Source: JBKBXU01 sp046313675
GTDB lineage: Bacteria > Bacteroidota > Bacteroidia > Cytophagales > Cytophagaceae
Length of the DNA: 19,196 nucleotides
Reading direction: 5' to 3'
Assembly (NCBI GenBank): GCA_046313675.1
Contig: JBKBXU010000044.1
Span: 1-19,196, forward strand
Shown here: piece after piece, positions 7,430 through 15,737 of the stretch
Numbering within the stretch: position 1 is the first letter of the stretch
How the letters are laid out: the number at the start of each line of letters is the position of its first letter
Made by a program: the position numbers and the translations under genes
The notes under the pieces: generated by a model
The model's input: only the letters and a program-made list of their open reading frames with translations
Databases searched by the model: none
Told to the model about the DNA's origin: nothing

Positions 7430-7744
7430 TCTAATTTAGCTCCCATTTGACTATTTTTTTTAGTAAATCCCTTTTTTTTATTACATTCTTGTAAAGTTTT
7501 ATAGCCAAAATCTTTTGATACATAATAATAAAATGTTACAGAAGAGGGTTAGGGTATTGAAATGGATTGACTAACAGTGTCTTTAATTTTATGTTTTATA
7601 AAATGCAGTCCGTTTAATCCTTAGACGGCTTTTCTGCGTATATTATCTTTGTAATATAAATTATACAAACAATTATATTTGATTTGCGATTTATATTAGG
7701 ATATATTAGGAAATATATTTTTTCAATTTAAAACTTTTACCGCC
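7430..7744. other. Divergent intergenic region between clc and fadD
   Basis: This 315-nt AT-rich gap contains the promoters of both flanking genes. The only clear signal is the perfect TAnnTTTG box at 7644-7651 reading towards fadD. A repeated ATATTAGG(A) (around 7693-7711) precedes the fadD start. No convincing gene, stable hairpin or minus-strand promoter was found. Confidence 0.5.
7644..7651 (+). promoter_or_regulatory. Bacteroidota-type -7 box for fadD
   Basis: TATCTTTG is a perfect match to TAnnTTTG. Transcription would start near 7658, giving a leader of roughly 85 nt before the fadD ATG at 7745. No good -33 TTTG was seen 19-21 nt upstream, which is common for these promoters. Confidence 0.55.
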
Positions 7745-9400
7745 ATGGCAACTAAAATCTGGATCAATCAATATCCGAAAGGGGTTAATGCAGAGATAAA
7801 TCCTGATAAGTTTAAATCTGTATTGGATTTTTATGATGATTGCATAAAAAAATACGGAGAAGCACCCGCCTATGTGAATATGGGTAAAACGCTTAGCTTT
7901 CACGAGGTCGATGACCTGGCAACAAACTTTGCTTCATATATTCAGAATTTTACCAATTTAAAGCCGGGAGATCGTATTGCCATTCAGATGCCTAATCTAT
8001 TGCAATACCCCATTGTAATGTTTGGAGCCTTAAAAGCAGGACTGGTTATCGTTAACACGAATCCATTGTATACAGAAAGGGAAATGGAGCATCAGTTTAA
8101 AGATGCAGGGGTGAAAGGAATTGTTATTCTTTCTAATTTTGCCAGTAAACTTCAGGCTATACAAAAGAATATTGGTATTGAAACAGTTATAGTTAGTAAT
8201 ATTGGCGACAGGCTAGGTGGTCTAAAGGGAGCTATTGTAAACTTTGTGGTAAAGTTTATAAAAAAAATGGTGCCCCCTTATGAATTACAAGATGCTGTTA
8301 AATTAAATAAGGCGCTTAAGATGGGAGCAACAAAGCCTTATACCCGACCTACAATTCAAAGTTCAGAAGCTTGTTTTCTTCAGTATACCGGCGGCACTAC
8401 CGGTGTTTCAAAAGGGGCTGTTCTTACAAACAGAAACATCCTGGCCAATATGGAACAGATTTCCGAATGGTTTAAGCCTGTATTGCGGGATGGACAGGAA
8501 ACTGTAATTACAGCTTTACCGCTCTATCATATTTTTGCGTTGACGGCCAACTGCCTTGCTATGCTTAAATATGGAGCCAGGAATATACTTATCACCAATC
8601 CACGTGATATGAAAGCATTCCTTAAGGATCTTAATACCTATGAATTTACCTTGATTACGGGTGTAAATACGCTGTTCAATGGTTTATTAAACCAGCCGGA
8701 TTTTCATAAGATAAAATTCTCTCGTCTGAAATTAGCGGTAGGAGGGGGCATGGCCGTACAAAAGGCAGTAGCAGAAAAGTGGGAAAAAGTTACGGGCACC
8801 CGACTTGCCGAGGGCTATGGCCTTACGGAAACTTCACCTGTGGTTACCTGTAATCCTGTTGATGGCAGGATTAGGATTGGTTCAATTGGTTTACCCTTAC
8901 CTGGTACTGACCTTAAAATTGTCACCGATGAAGGTCTGGAAGCTGCAGTTGGAGAGCGTGGAGAAATATATGTTAAAGGGCCTCAGGTAATGGCAGGATA
9001 TTGGAACCGCCCGGAGGATACTGCTCAAGTAATGGACGGTGAATGGTTAAAGACGGGAGATATTGGGGTAATGGATGAAGATGGGTTCTTCAAAATTGTG
9101 GATCGTAAAAAAGAAATGATTCTTGTTTCGGGATTTAATGTATATCCAAGTGAAGTAGAAGATGTGATAGCTTTGCATCCAAAGGTTCTAGAGGTAGGTG
9201 TAAAAAGCATTCCTGATGAAAAAACAACGGAGGCTGTGAAAGCTTTTGTGGTCAAAAAAGATGAATCTTTGACCGAGGCTGAATTGAAAGAACATTGCAA
9301 AAAAATGCTTACTAATTATAAAGTGCCTAAAGAGATAGTGTTCAGAACGGAATTGCCTAAGTCTAATGTTGGTAAAATTTTACGAAGACTAATGGAATAA
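7745..9400 (+). CDS. fadD: Long-chain fatty-acid-CoA ligase (AMP-forming)
   Basis: 551 aa, the full family length. It activates fatty acids with ATP to acyl-adenylates and then acyl-CoA in the cytoplasm. ANL-superfamily motifs occur in order: the P-loop YTGGTTGVSKGA (214-225), EGYGLTETSP (356-365), GEWLKTGDIG, DRKKEMILVSGFNVYPSEVE (hinge and C-terminal domain switch), and the catalytic lysine in the terminal PKSNVGKILRRLME. Motifs are intact, with no truncation. The start MATKIW follows an AT-rich leader and has a perfect TAnnTTTG box upstream. It is monocistronic or followed by the small lipoprotein after a hairpin. With the desaturase 2 kb away it suggests lipid remodelling, but they are not co-transcribed. 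A medium-chain specificity is possible. Confidence 0.94.
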   Translation: MATKIWINQYPKGVNAEINPDKFKSVLDFYDDCIKKYGEAPAYVNMGKTLSFHEVDDLATNFASYIQNFTNLKPGDRIAIQMPNLLQYPIVMFGALKAGLVIVNTNPLYTEREMEHQFKDAGVKGIVILSNFASKLQAIQKNIGIETVIVSNIGDRLGGLKGAIVNFVVKFIKKMVPPYELQDAVKLNKALKMGATKPYTRPTIQSSEACFLQYTGGTTGVSKGAVLTNRNILANMEQISEWFKPVLRDGQETVITALPLYHIFALTANCLAMLKYGARNILITNPRDMKAFLKDLNTYEFTLITGVNTLFNGLLNQPDFHKIKFSRLKLAVGGGMAVQKAVAEKWEKVTGTRLAEGYGLTETSPVVTCNPVDGRIRIGSIGLPLPGTDLKIVTDEGLEAAVGERGEIYVKGPQVMAGYWNRPEDTAQVMDGEWLKTGDIGVMDEDGFFKIVDRKKEMILVSGFNVYPSEVEDVIALHPKVLEVGVKSIPDEKTTEAVKAFVVKKDESLTEAELKEHCKKMLTNYKVPKEIVFRTELPKSNVGKILRRLME

Positions 9401-9409
9401 TTCCTTTTA

Positions 9410-9437
9410 CAGGAGATACGGTTGTTCGTGTCTCCTG
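9410..9437 (+). terminator. Hairpin after fadD, probable terminator
   Basis: CAGGAGATACG / CGTGTCTCCTG forms an 11-bp stem (one T-G wobble) with a 6-nt loop GTTGTT. It starts 9 nt after the fadD stop. The following sequence is ATAAAAAAATATTTT rather than a pure T run, so termination may be partial and the next small gene could receive read-through. Confidence 0.65.
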
Positions 9438-9467
9438 ATAAAAAAATATTTTCGATAATTCTGAAAT

Positions 9468-9659
9468 ATGAAAAACCTTCTTCCGATCATTTTTCTATGC
9501 CTCCTTATGAACTCTTGCGGGCCGAATGGTATTTTTCCCAGTGACTGTGAAACATGCCCGGCAGCAAACAAGCGGTCATCCAAGCCAAAGAAGCAAAAGA
9601 AAAAGTTGCCTAATAGTTTGTCCTTAGAATATGTAAGTTGGACGGTTAATTATTTGTAG
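9468..9659 (+). CDS. Small lysine-rich lipoprotein
   Basis: 63 aa starting MKNLLPIIFLCLLMNSC: a basic n-region, a hydrophobic core and a lipobox-like LMNSC with Cys17, so the mature protein would be a lipid-anchored peptide of about 47 residues. It then carries a DCETCPAAN stretch (CxxC, Cys27/30) and a very basic KRSSKPKKQKKK segment. No family was recognised. It lies 67 nt after fadD, separated by the hairpin, and its last 14 nt overlap the end of the convergent GH65 gene. A signal peptide with lipobox in so short a frame makes it likely to be real, but codon support is limited. The CxxC could bind metal or form a disulfide; that is inference only. Confidence 0.65.
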   Translation: MKNLLPIIFLCLLMNSCGPNGIFPSDCETCPAANKRSSKPKKQKKKLPNSLSLEYVSWTVNYL

Positions 9660-12054
9660 CTATTGGTTCCAATTCAAATTGCCTGGTTTCTCCCGTGCAC
9701 ATGGTAAATTTCTCATTTTTATAACATAAATGTACTTCTCCCGCCCAGCCTTTTTCTACATGAAGGTAAAGTCGCTCGTGGGAAACTTTGACAATTATCC
9801 AATGTCCCCTGTACCGTACTCTAAGCCTTATTTCAGTAATTTGCCTTGGAAGCTTTGGGTTTAGCCATAAATGGTCATCACGTATTTCCAATCCTGTATA
9901 ACAACGTTGAACCATGTCTACGGTGCCGGCCATAGCCCCCAAATGTATACCTTCGTGGGTAGTTCCACCCTGGATGTCATTAATATCACTATATAGTGCC
10001 TCTTTGAAGCACGAAAACGATCGCTCACGTTCACTTCGGGCTAAAACCCAGGAATGGATATGTCTGCTTAACGTAGAGCCATGAGAGGTTCTTTGTAAAT
10101 AATATTCAATTATTTGAGGGATTTTCTCCGTATCCATGGTGTAACCGGCTATGCTTAGTATCTCCTTAAGCTCTTCCTTGGAAAAAAGATAAAAGAGCAT
10201 TAGGACATCAGCCTGTTTGCTGGCTTTATAATTGTCCGGAGTGTCGCCTTCCGCACCCAGAATCCGATCCAGTCGTTGGATGTCGCCATATTTTTTCTTG
10301 TATGCTTTCCAATCAAACTCCTGGAGGTTTTCATATCCTTCGAATTGACTTAGAATACCATCATTATGAAATGGTATAAATATTTTTTGGCTTACATCCT
10401 TCATTTTATCAATCTCCTGCTCTGTTAAGCCAAGCATGTCTTTGATTTCCTCCTGCCGTTCTTTATCGATAATCTCCAGCACCTTGAAAGCATATTTTAT
10501 GCACCATATGACCAGTACATTGGTGTAGGCATTATTTTTTAATCCCGGTTCGTCAGACCCAGGATAAGCCGTATGGTATTCATCCGGCCCCACTATCTGA
10601 GATATGTCATATCGCCCCCGCTCAGGGTTGTAATGTGCATAACTTGCCCAGAAGCGGGCAATTTCCAGAATAAGTTCAGCTCCGTAGAAGTAAAGAAACT
10701 CCTTATCTTCGGTAACCTGATAGTAGTGCCACACATTATGAGCAATGGCTGCATTTACATGCCTTTGGTGGTGAGTGTTGTCGGGAACCCATTTTCCGGA
10801 TAATGGATTTAAATGAACAACCTGACTTTCTTCCCTTCCGTTGCTGCCGCTTTGCCAGGGAAACATTGCACCTTTATAACCATTTGTTTTTGCCATTTCC
10901 CGGGCTTCTCCAAGCCTTCTGTAGCGGTACATCATCAATTCCCGGGCTAGTTCGGGAATTCGGAGGTTCAGGAAAGGGAAAATGAATAATTCATCCCAGA
11001 ATATGTGTCCTCTGTAAGCTTCCCCATGCCACCCCCGTGAAGGTATCCCAATGTCCAGATCAGTGGAATTCATGGAGGCAACCTGTAAAAGATGAAATAT
11101 ATGAAATCGGAGTATTTTTTTTGCTTCAGGATCTCCATCCATTTCAATATCACAACGATTCCAGTGTCTTTGCCAGGCTTTTATATGGGCTGAGAGCAGG
11201 TCTTCGAACCGGCCACATTGTTCAATTTTGTTTTTGGCTTCAATGCTTACTTCAGAAATTGCGAAATCTTTTGAAGAATATATTGATACAGTTTTTTCTA
11301 TGAATACAGGCTCCTCTTTAGGACAATCTATCGTTATTAACTCGCCTATAAAGCTTTCTTTTTTTATAATCTCCCTTTTGTAATCAATATTTTTTTCGGC
11401 TTTATATATTTCGGTACGTGCAGCCTGAGTCATGCGCAAATTGCTCTGCACTGTTTCCGTTGTCAGGTATAAGGCTTTATTACATCTGCCGGAATCAATA
11501 TACCGGAGGTGTTTATTTTTTAAAGACCGATAGCGCGCCACTCCATTGTTTATCACATTGCCATTAATGCCGGAACTTAATTGGATTTTGCCCGACCAGT
11601 TATGTGGGATGAGTTGCCACTGTATAGCTGCAACATGTGGATCATCCATACTTACTATGCGTCTGCAGATGAGGGTTGTTTCCCGTTCTTCTGAATCCAG
11701 AAACCGGATCGTTCTTTTAAGGATGCCCTCTTTAATATTTAGTTCCTGATTAAATTCTTTGATTTTAACCTCATTCAGGTCAAGCCAACTGCCATCCATT
11801 GGACGAAAGGTCATGCACAGCCAATTAGGCCAGTTCACAAGGTCTTCATTCTCCACATTTCTGCCGGCAACTTCAGAAACGAGTCTGTTATATCCTCCGG
11901 CAAGATAGGTTCCCGGATAGTGAGGCCAGACAGCTCCGTACTCTTCTGCGGCTCCTCTTGTGGCAAAGTATCCGTTGCCCAGGGTACAAAGTGTTTCCCT
12001 GAGGGGTTCTTCTTCCGGTATATAGGAATTGTATGTTATTGTCCAATCTTTCAT
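9646..12054 (-). CDS. GH65 disaccharide phosphorylase (trehalose/maltose/kojibiose type)
   Basis: 802 aa, in the usual range for GH65. It would cleave an alpha-linked glucose disaccharide with inorganic phosphate to beta-glucose 1-phosphate plus glucose. N-terminal beta-sandwich residues (LCTLGNGYFATRGAAEE, about 22-38) are followed by the (alpha/alpha)6 barrel with FWDELFIFPF, GAMFPWQS, and the general acid E492 in GPDEYH. SHGSTLS (H658-T661) is the phosphate-binding stretch of GH65 phosphorylases, so phosphorolysis is favoured over the hydrolysis seen in acid trehalases. Its start overlaps the HAD gene by 4 nt (ATGA), and the HAD enzyme would convert the beta-glucose 1-phosphate to glucose 6-phosphate. 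Substrate linkage (alpha-1,1 / 1,2 / 1,4) cannot be fixed from motifs; the glgX-treZ neighbourhood makes trehalose attractive. Confidence 0.92.
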   Translation of the reverse strand: MKDWTITYNSYIPEEEPLRETLCTLGNGYFATRGAAEEYGAVWPHYPGTYLAGGYNRLVSEVAGRNVENEDLVNWPNWLCMTFRPMDGSWLDLNEVKIKEFNQELNIKEGILKRTIRFLDSEERETTLICRRIVSMDDPHVAAIQWQLIPHNWSGKIQLSSGINGNVINNGVARYRSLKNKHLRYIDSGRCNKALYLTTETVQSNLRMTQAARTEIYKAEKNIDYKREIIKKESFIGELITIDCPKEEPVFIEKTVSIYSSKDFAISEVSIEAKNKIEQCGRFEDLLSAHIKAWQRHWNRCDIEMDGDPEAKKILRFHIFHLLQVASMNSTDLDIGIPSRGWHGEAYRGHIFWDELFIFPFLNLRIPELARELMMYRYRRLGEAREMAKTNGYKGAMFPWQSGSNGREESQVVHLNPLSGKWVPDNTHHQRHVNAAIAHNVWHYYQVTEDKEFLYFYGAELILEIARFWASYAHYNPERGRYDISQIVGPDEYHTAYPGSDEPGLKNNAYTNVLVIWCIKYAFKVLEIIDKERQEEIKDMLGLTEQEIDKMKDVSQKIFIPFHNDGILSQFEGYENLQEFDWKAYKKKYGDIQRLDRILGAEGDTPDNYKASKQADVLMLFYLFSKEELKEILSIAGYTMDTEKIPQIIEYYLQRTSHGSTLSRHIHSWVLARSERERSFSCFKEALYSDINDIQGGTTHEGIHLGAMAGTVDMVQRCYTGLEIRDDHLWLNPKLPRQITEIRLRVRYRGHWIIVKVSHERLYLHVEKGWAGEVHLCYKNEKFTMCTGETRQFELEPIATNN

Positions 12055-12776
12055 AACTCAATTTGTAATTCTCTTAAGTTTTCAATAACTACATCTGCGC
12101 CTGTGTTTGACAAACTTTCCTGGGCATTTTCTCTTTCCAGGGCTATAATCAGGCCAAAACCACCTTTTTTTCCTGCCTTAATCCCCGCTCTTGCGTCTTC
12201 TACAATTGCGACATTTTCCGGGGCTATGGAGAGTTCTTTTGCTGCATAATGAAAAATATCGGGTTCAGGCTTTCCATTAAGGTGTTTTTCTTCAAGTAAA
12301 TTGCCGTCTGCGATGACGTCAAAGAGTCCGGTGATGCCGGCATTTTTGATCAGTCTTTCCGCATTTTTGCTTGCCGATATTAACGCCGTCGGGGTTCCTT
12401 TCTCTTTAAGAGTTTCCAGGAACTCAAGTGCATCGTCAAAAACCTTTACAGGCTTATGTTGGAGTATAGATTTGAAAAGATCATTTTTGAGCCTTCCCAA
12501 GCCGTGAATACTTCGGGTCTCCGCTGAATCATCTTTTTCTCCTTCCGGGATTGTTATGTTCCGTGACCGTAAAAAATTCTTTATCCCTTCGTGTCGTGGA
12601 ATTCCGTTCAGGTAGAGGTAATAATCTTTTTCGTTAAATTTTTCACTGTCCGGATAATCCTGGAGAAAAAGGTTGAACATGGCCTCCCAAGCCTCTTTGT
12701 GAAGCGTGGCAGTGTCTGTTATTACGCCGTCCATATCAAAGATGTACGCTTGTATTTGATCTGTATTTACTGACAT
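12051..12776 (-). CDS. Beta-phosphoglucomutase-type HAD protein
   Basis: 241 aa HAD-superfamily (subfamily IA) enzyme. Motif I is FDMDGVITDT with nucleophile D14 and acid/base D16; a cap domain of about 75 residues contains NGIPRHEGIKNFL; motif II is LISAS (134-136); motif III is the K169 in NGKPEPDIF; motif IV is VEDARAGIKAG (E193-D194). The cap motif G.PR.EG...FL and the HGLGRLKN stretch mark the subgroup found beside or fused to GH65 enzymes (as in mycobacterial OtsB1-like proteins). The expected reaction is beta-glucose 1-phosphate to glucose 6-phosphate; a sugar-phosphate phosphatase role is the alternative. It starts directly after the aldolase stop (0 nt gap) and overlaps GH65 by 4 nt, so the three act as one operon. 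Confidence 0.88.
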   Translation of the reverse strand: MSVNTDQIQAYIFDMDGVITDTATLHKEAWEAMFNLFLQDYPDSEKFNEKDYYLYLNGIPRHEGIKNFLRSRNITIPEGEKDDSAETRSIHGLGRLKNDLFKSILQHKPVKVFDDALEFLETLKEKGTPTALISASKNAERLIKNAGITGLFDVIADGNLLEEKHLNGKPEPDIFHYAAKELSIAPENVAIVEDARAGIKAGKKGGFGLIIALERENAQESLSNTGADVVIENLRELQIEL

Positions 12777-13850
12777 CTAAGCTATATTGATTTTATGATC
12801 CAGATATACGTCTTGTATGGCATTTATTAAGGCAATGCCATCTTTCATTGGGCGTTGAAAAGCCTTTCTTCCTGCTATAAGCCCCATGCCGCCGGCACGT
12901 TTATTAATTATGGCTGTTTTGACTACCTCCTGGAGATCCGATGCCCCGGATGAGGCGCCCCCTGAATTGATCAGGCCTATTCTGCCCATATAATTATTGA
13001 TGACCTGGTATCTGCAAAGGTCTATGGGATGGTCAGACGATAATTTATCGTACATATCGGAAACATGTTTGCCAAATTTGAGGTGGCGGAAACCACCGTT
13101 GATATCCGGTAATTTTTGTTTTATAAAATCTGCCTGAATGGTAACACCAAGGTGATTGGCCTGCCCGGTCAGATCTGCTGCTGCATGAAAATCTTTGCCG
13201 TTGGAAAATGCTTTATTGCGTGTATAGCACCATAATACAGTGGCCATGCCAAGCTCTCTGGCATATTCAAAGGCTTCGGCAACTTCTGTAAGCTGGCGGT
13301 TTGATTCTTCTGAACCAAAGTATACGGTGGCTCCAACCGCAACAGCTCCCATATCCCAGGCTTGTTTGACACTGCCAAACATTACCTGGTTGTGTTTATT
13401 TGGATAGGTGAGCAGTTCATTATGATTTATTTTTACCAGAAACGGTATTTTGTGCGCATATTTTCTCGAAAGGAGGGAGAGTCCTCCAAACGTAGAGGCT
13501 ACCGCATTGCAACCTGCTTCTATGGCTAGTTTGATAATGTTTTCGGGATCGAAATAGATAGGGTTAGGCGCAAAGGCGCTTCCTGCCGAATGTTCTACTC
13601 CCTGGTCTACCGGTAATATTGAAAGGTAGCCTGTCATCCCCAATCTTCCTGAATTAAACAGGGTAGCAATGCTGTTTAATACCTGTGGTGAACGGCTGCT
13701 GTTAACAAATACCCTGTCAATAAAATCCGATCCGGGAAGGTGTAAATCTTTTCCGGAAATAGTATTGCATGTATGATCCAGGAGGTAGGAAGCCTCATCT
13801 CCGATTAATTCCTGAAGCTTTTCTGAAATAGTATCTGTAATTACTGGCAT
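12777..13850 (-). CDS. fbaB: Class I fructose-bisphosphate aldolase (FbaB/DhnA type)
   Basis: 357 aa. It cleaves fructose 1,6-bisphosphate to dihydroxyacetone phosphate and glyceraldehyde 3-phosphate through a lysine Schiff base. Recognisable blocks are ILPVDQGVEHSAG (79-90), the LVKINHNE strand (138-145), TVLWCY (204-209), the Schiff-base lysine K244 in ADFIKQKLP, a phosphate-binding SGGASSG stretch (about 297-303) and GMGLIAGRKAFQRP. It is the bacterial FbaB form, longer than archaeal homologues of about 260-300 aa, and intact. In the operon it lies between the erythromycin-esterase-family gene (11 nt) and the HAD gene (0 nt), so sugar phosphate made from the GH65 disaccharide would feed lower glycolysis, or gluconeogenesis could run in reverse. 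Confidence 0.95.
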   Translation of the reverse strand: MPVITDTISEKLQELIGDEASYLLDHTCNTISGKDLHLPGSDFIDRVFVNSSRSPQVLNSIATLFNSGRLGMTGYLSILPVDQGVEHSAGSAFAPNPIYFDPENIIKLAIEAGCNAVASTFGGLSLLSRKYAHKIPFLVKINHNELLTYPNKHNQVMFGSVKQAWDMGAVAVGATVYFGSEESNRQLTEVAEAFEYARELGMATVLWCYTRNKAFSNGKDFHAAADLTGQANHLGVTIQADFIKQKLPDINGGFRHLKFGKHVSDMYDKLSSDHPIDLCRYQVINNYMGRIGLINSGGASSGASDLQEVVKTAIINKRAGGMGLIAGRKAFQRPMKDGIALINAIQDVYLDHKINIA

Positions 13851-13861
13851 AGCTTGTTTGT

Positions 13862-15172
13862 TTAGAATGTAAATGGATATGTTTCCGGAACCAAATGGCC
13901 GCTCGGTATAATATGCAAGGGATGAAGGGCTGTTGTTTTATCGATAAAAATAAAGGCATCGTACCTTGAAGGAAGCATGGTGGGTACATAATTTCCCGCT
14001 TCTCTTTCCGGGTGGTAAACAACCCCTATTGCCCTGTGACCGAGATTTTTCATAAAATGCTTTTTTACGTCCTCATTATCAAAGATGAGTAGTTTATTTT
14101 CCGGTGATTCCCTGTGAAGAATTTCTTCAACACTTCCGATTCTTGCCGGAGGTACAGGCATTTCCTCCATGTTTTCTCCCCATCCCCGTCCAGCCACTAC
14201 AGATCCTTCGTAGGTGCCAAATCCTATCAATACCACGCCTTCTGCTGAATGTTGTTCTCTGATCAATTGCCCTACATTCAACATTCCGTTGCGGGACATA
14301 TTAGTTGCACGTGCATCTCCTATATGGGTGTTATGCTCCCAAACAATGGCCTTTGCTGCCGGGCCATGATGTTTCATCAAATTGTCAAGCGTTTCTACCA
14401 TGTGAGTATCCCTTAAGTTCCAGGATTCCGGCCCCCAGGATACCATTGAGCGATAGTATCGTTCGGCGTTTACTGTAACCAGTGCGTTTTGAGAGGTATT
14501 TAAAGGAGCTTCCGGGTCATGATTGTACGATGGCGCATTCCGCTTAATTTGTTGAAGTATTTTGATGACAGAATTTGCACAGCTTTCAGAGATATTTCCT
14601 GAAGATCTTCCATAAATTGAACCTTCTTCATACGGCTCAAAACATTTCATGGCTTCTTTTACCAGTTTGGCGCTTGGCGGATCATTCTTTTGAAGATACT
14701 CCAGCATGGCTTCAAGAGATTCCCATAAGCTATATACATCCAGGCCATAAAATCCTACCTGTAATTCCGGAGCTTTGTTTTTATTGCATTTTTTAAGCCA
14801 TTCAGCCAGAGCTGCTGTTTCCCAATTTGCCCACATCCAGGTAGGCCAACGGCGGAAATTGAGCAGTACCTCACTAATCTTTTCCGGTGTATCAGGATAA
14901 CTTTTTACATACCTGTTAATGCCATAACAGTCTGGCCAGTCACCTTCTACTGCAATAAAAGAAAAGCCTTTTTCTTCTATAAGTCTTTGGCTAAGGGCCG
15001 CGCGCCAGGTATAAAATTCATGCGTACCGTGTGTGGACTCACCTAAAAGTACGTATTTAGCATCCCCTATTTTATCCATCAAAGGATCCAGGTCTTTCTG
15101 ATTCCGTAGCGGTTTGTAAGATTTAACGACCGACTCATTTGTAAGCGTCCAGGGATCCTGATATACAGCCAT
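13862..15172 (-). CDS. Erythromycin esterase-family hydrolase
   Basis: 436 aa, in the range of the Ere family (about 400-450). Visible motifs are VLLGESTHGTHEFY (E45, H48; the position of the catalytic His in EreC-type enzymes), FIAVEGDWPDCY (E76), NRYVKSY, and WEHNTHIGDARATNM with His-Asp further on. Family members with resistance activity open macrolide lactones, but many chromosomal relatives have other or unknown substrates. Here it is the first gene of a sugar-phosphate operon (11 nt before fbaB), a context that does not look like acquired resistance. The start MAVYQDPW at 15172 is the only plausible one; 83 nt separate it from the divergent membrane-protein gene. No signal peptide, so cytosolic. 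True substrate unknown. Confidence 0.88.
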   Translation of the reverse strand: MAVYQDPWTLTNESVVKSYKPLRNQKDLDPLMDKIGDAKYVLLGESTHGTHEFYTWRAALSQRLIEEKGFSFIAVEGDWPDCYGINRYVKSYPDTPEKISEVLLNFRRWPTWMWANWETAALAEWLKKCNKNKAPELQVGFYGLDVYSLWESLEAMLEYLQKNDPPSAKLVKEAMKCFEPYEEGSIYGRSSGNISESCANSVIKILQQIKRNAPSYNHDPEAPLNTSQNALVTVNAERYYRSMVSWGPESWNLRDTHMVETLDNLMKHHGPAAKAIVWEHNTHIGDARATNMSRNGMLNVGQLIREQHSAEGVVLIGFGTYEGSVVAGRGWGENMEEMPVPPARIGSVEEILHRESPENKLLIFDNEDVKKHFMKNLGHRAIGVVYHPEREAGNYVPTMLPSRYDAFIFIDKTTALHPLHIIPSGHLVPETYPFTF

Positions 15173-15184
15173 AAATCATATGAT

Positions 15185-15223
15185 TTTAGTTAATCTAAAT
15201 AATTAACATTTAAGCGTACTTAA
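15185..15223. promoter_or_regulatory. Two small AT-rich palindromes in a divergent promoter
   Basis: TTTAG-TTAAT-CTAAA (15185-15199) and TTAAG-CGTA-CTTAA (15210-15223) lie in the 83-nt region between the divergent erythromycin-esterase-family and membrane-protein genes. They could be operator half-sites, but arms of 5 bp in AT-rich DNA are weak evidence. No perfect TAnnTTTG box was seen on either strand here. Confidence 0.25.
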
Positions 15224-15255
15224 GGTTATTTTTTCGTACCTAAATTTACTGGTCT

Positions 15256-15654
15256 ATGCTTTGGATGGAAATCCTTTTCGCCTTTGTTATGGGGCTCATG
15301 TTTTCAATTGTTTTTTTGACGGTATTTAAAGTAAAAGGCCCACCGGGATTTTTTTGGATATTTCTATTGGTGGTTTTTCTTTCTACATTAATTTCGGTGC
15401 GTTTTGTGCGACCTGCGGGTCCACCATTTGTTGGAGTTTACTGGGTCGCCGGTTTAATCACAGCGGTGTTGGTGTCACTGTTATTGGCTGCTGTATTTTC
15501 AGGTTTTCAAGGTGCAGGACATCACAAAAAAAGAGGCCGTCCTACAAAAGAAATTAATACAGGGAATGTAAAGGAAGCACGTTTAGGAGTTTATTTTTGG
15601 CTGATTATTATCATTCTTACCCTCCTTGCAATGGCAGGATTTTTTCATTATTAA
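15256..15654 (+). CDS. Small integral membrane protein, four predicted helices
   Basis: 132 aa and very hydrophobic. Segments at about residues 5-24, 31-49, 59-82 and 111-130 look membrane-spanning. The loop between helices 3 and 4 (about 86-106) is basic (KKRGRPTKE) and therefore probably cytoplasmic. No enzymatic motif or known family was recognised; it could be a small membrane scaffold or transporter subunit. The start MLW at 15256 is preceded by CT and AT-rich sequence without a clear Shine-Dalgarno; Met4 is an alternative. It is the only gene between the divergent promoter and hsp20; an inverted repeat at 15682-15701 separates it from hsp20, 28 nt after its stop. Confidence 0.75.
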   Translation: MLWMEILFAFVMGLMFSIVFLTVFKVKGPPGFFWIFLLVVFLSTLISVRFVRPAGPPFVGVYWVAGLITAVLVSLLLAAVFSGFQGAGHHKKRGRPTKEINTGNVKEARLGVYFWLIIIILTLLAMAGFFHY

Positions 15655-15681
15655 ATTTTGTTAATAAATAAGAAGGAATTC

Positions 15682-15701
15682 CCTCAACAAAATAGTTGAG
15701 G
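15682..15701 (+). repeat. Inverted repeat ahead of hsp20 (terminator or leader hairpin)
   Basis: CCTCAAC-AAAATA-GTTGAGG makes a perfect 7-bp stem with a 6-nt loop. It begins 28 nt after the membrane-protein stop and ends 41 nt before the hsp20 ATG. There is no proper T run after it (GTTTGG follows), so it is a poor intrinsic terminator. It could be an RNA hairpin in the hsp20 leader or a protein-binding palindrome. It does not match the CIRCE consensus. Confidence 0.5.
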
Positions 15702-15730
15702 TTTGGTATTTGTAAACTCAACCAATAAAA

Positions 15731-15737
15731 AGGAGGT
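15731..15737 (+). promoter_or_regulatory. Strong Shine-Dalgarno of hsp20
   Basis: AGGAGGT sits 4 nt before the ATG at 15742 (GGAGG five nt before it). It is the strongest ribosome-binding site seen in the window, where most starts show none, and it fixes the hsp20 start against in-frame TTG/GTG codons upstream. Confidence 0.85.

Noticed and set aside
13862..15172. Acquired macrolide-resistance gene
   Set aside because: No mobile element, integron or composition change is visible, and the gene is operonic with central metabolism; family membership alone does not show resistance.
15520..15555. AT-hook-like KRGRPTK in the membrane protein
   Set aside because: It lies in a short loop between membrane helices; a basic cytoplasmic loop explains it better than DNA binding.
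15682..15701. CIRCE element (HrcA operator) before hsp20
   Set aside because: CCTCAAC/GTTGAGG does not match the TTAGCACTC-N9-GAGTGCTAA consensus in sequence or spacing.
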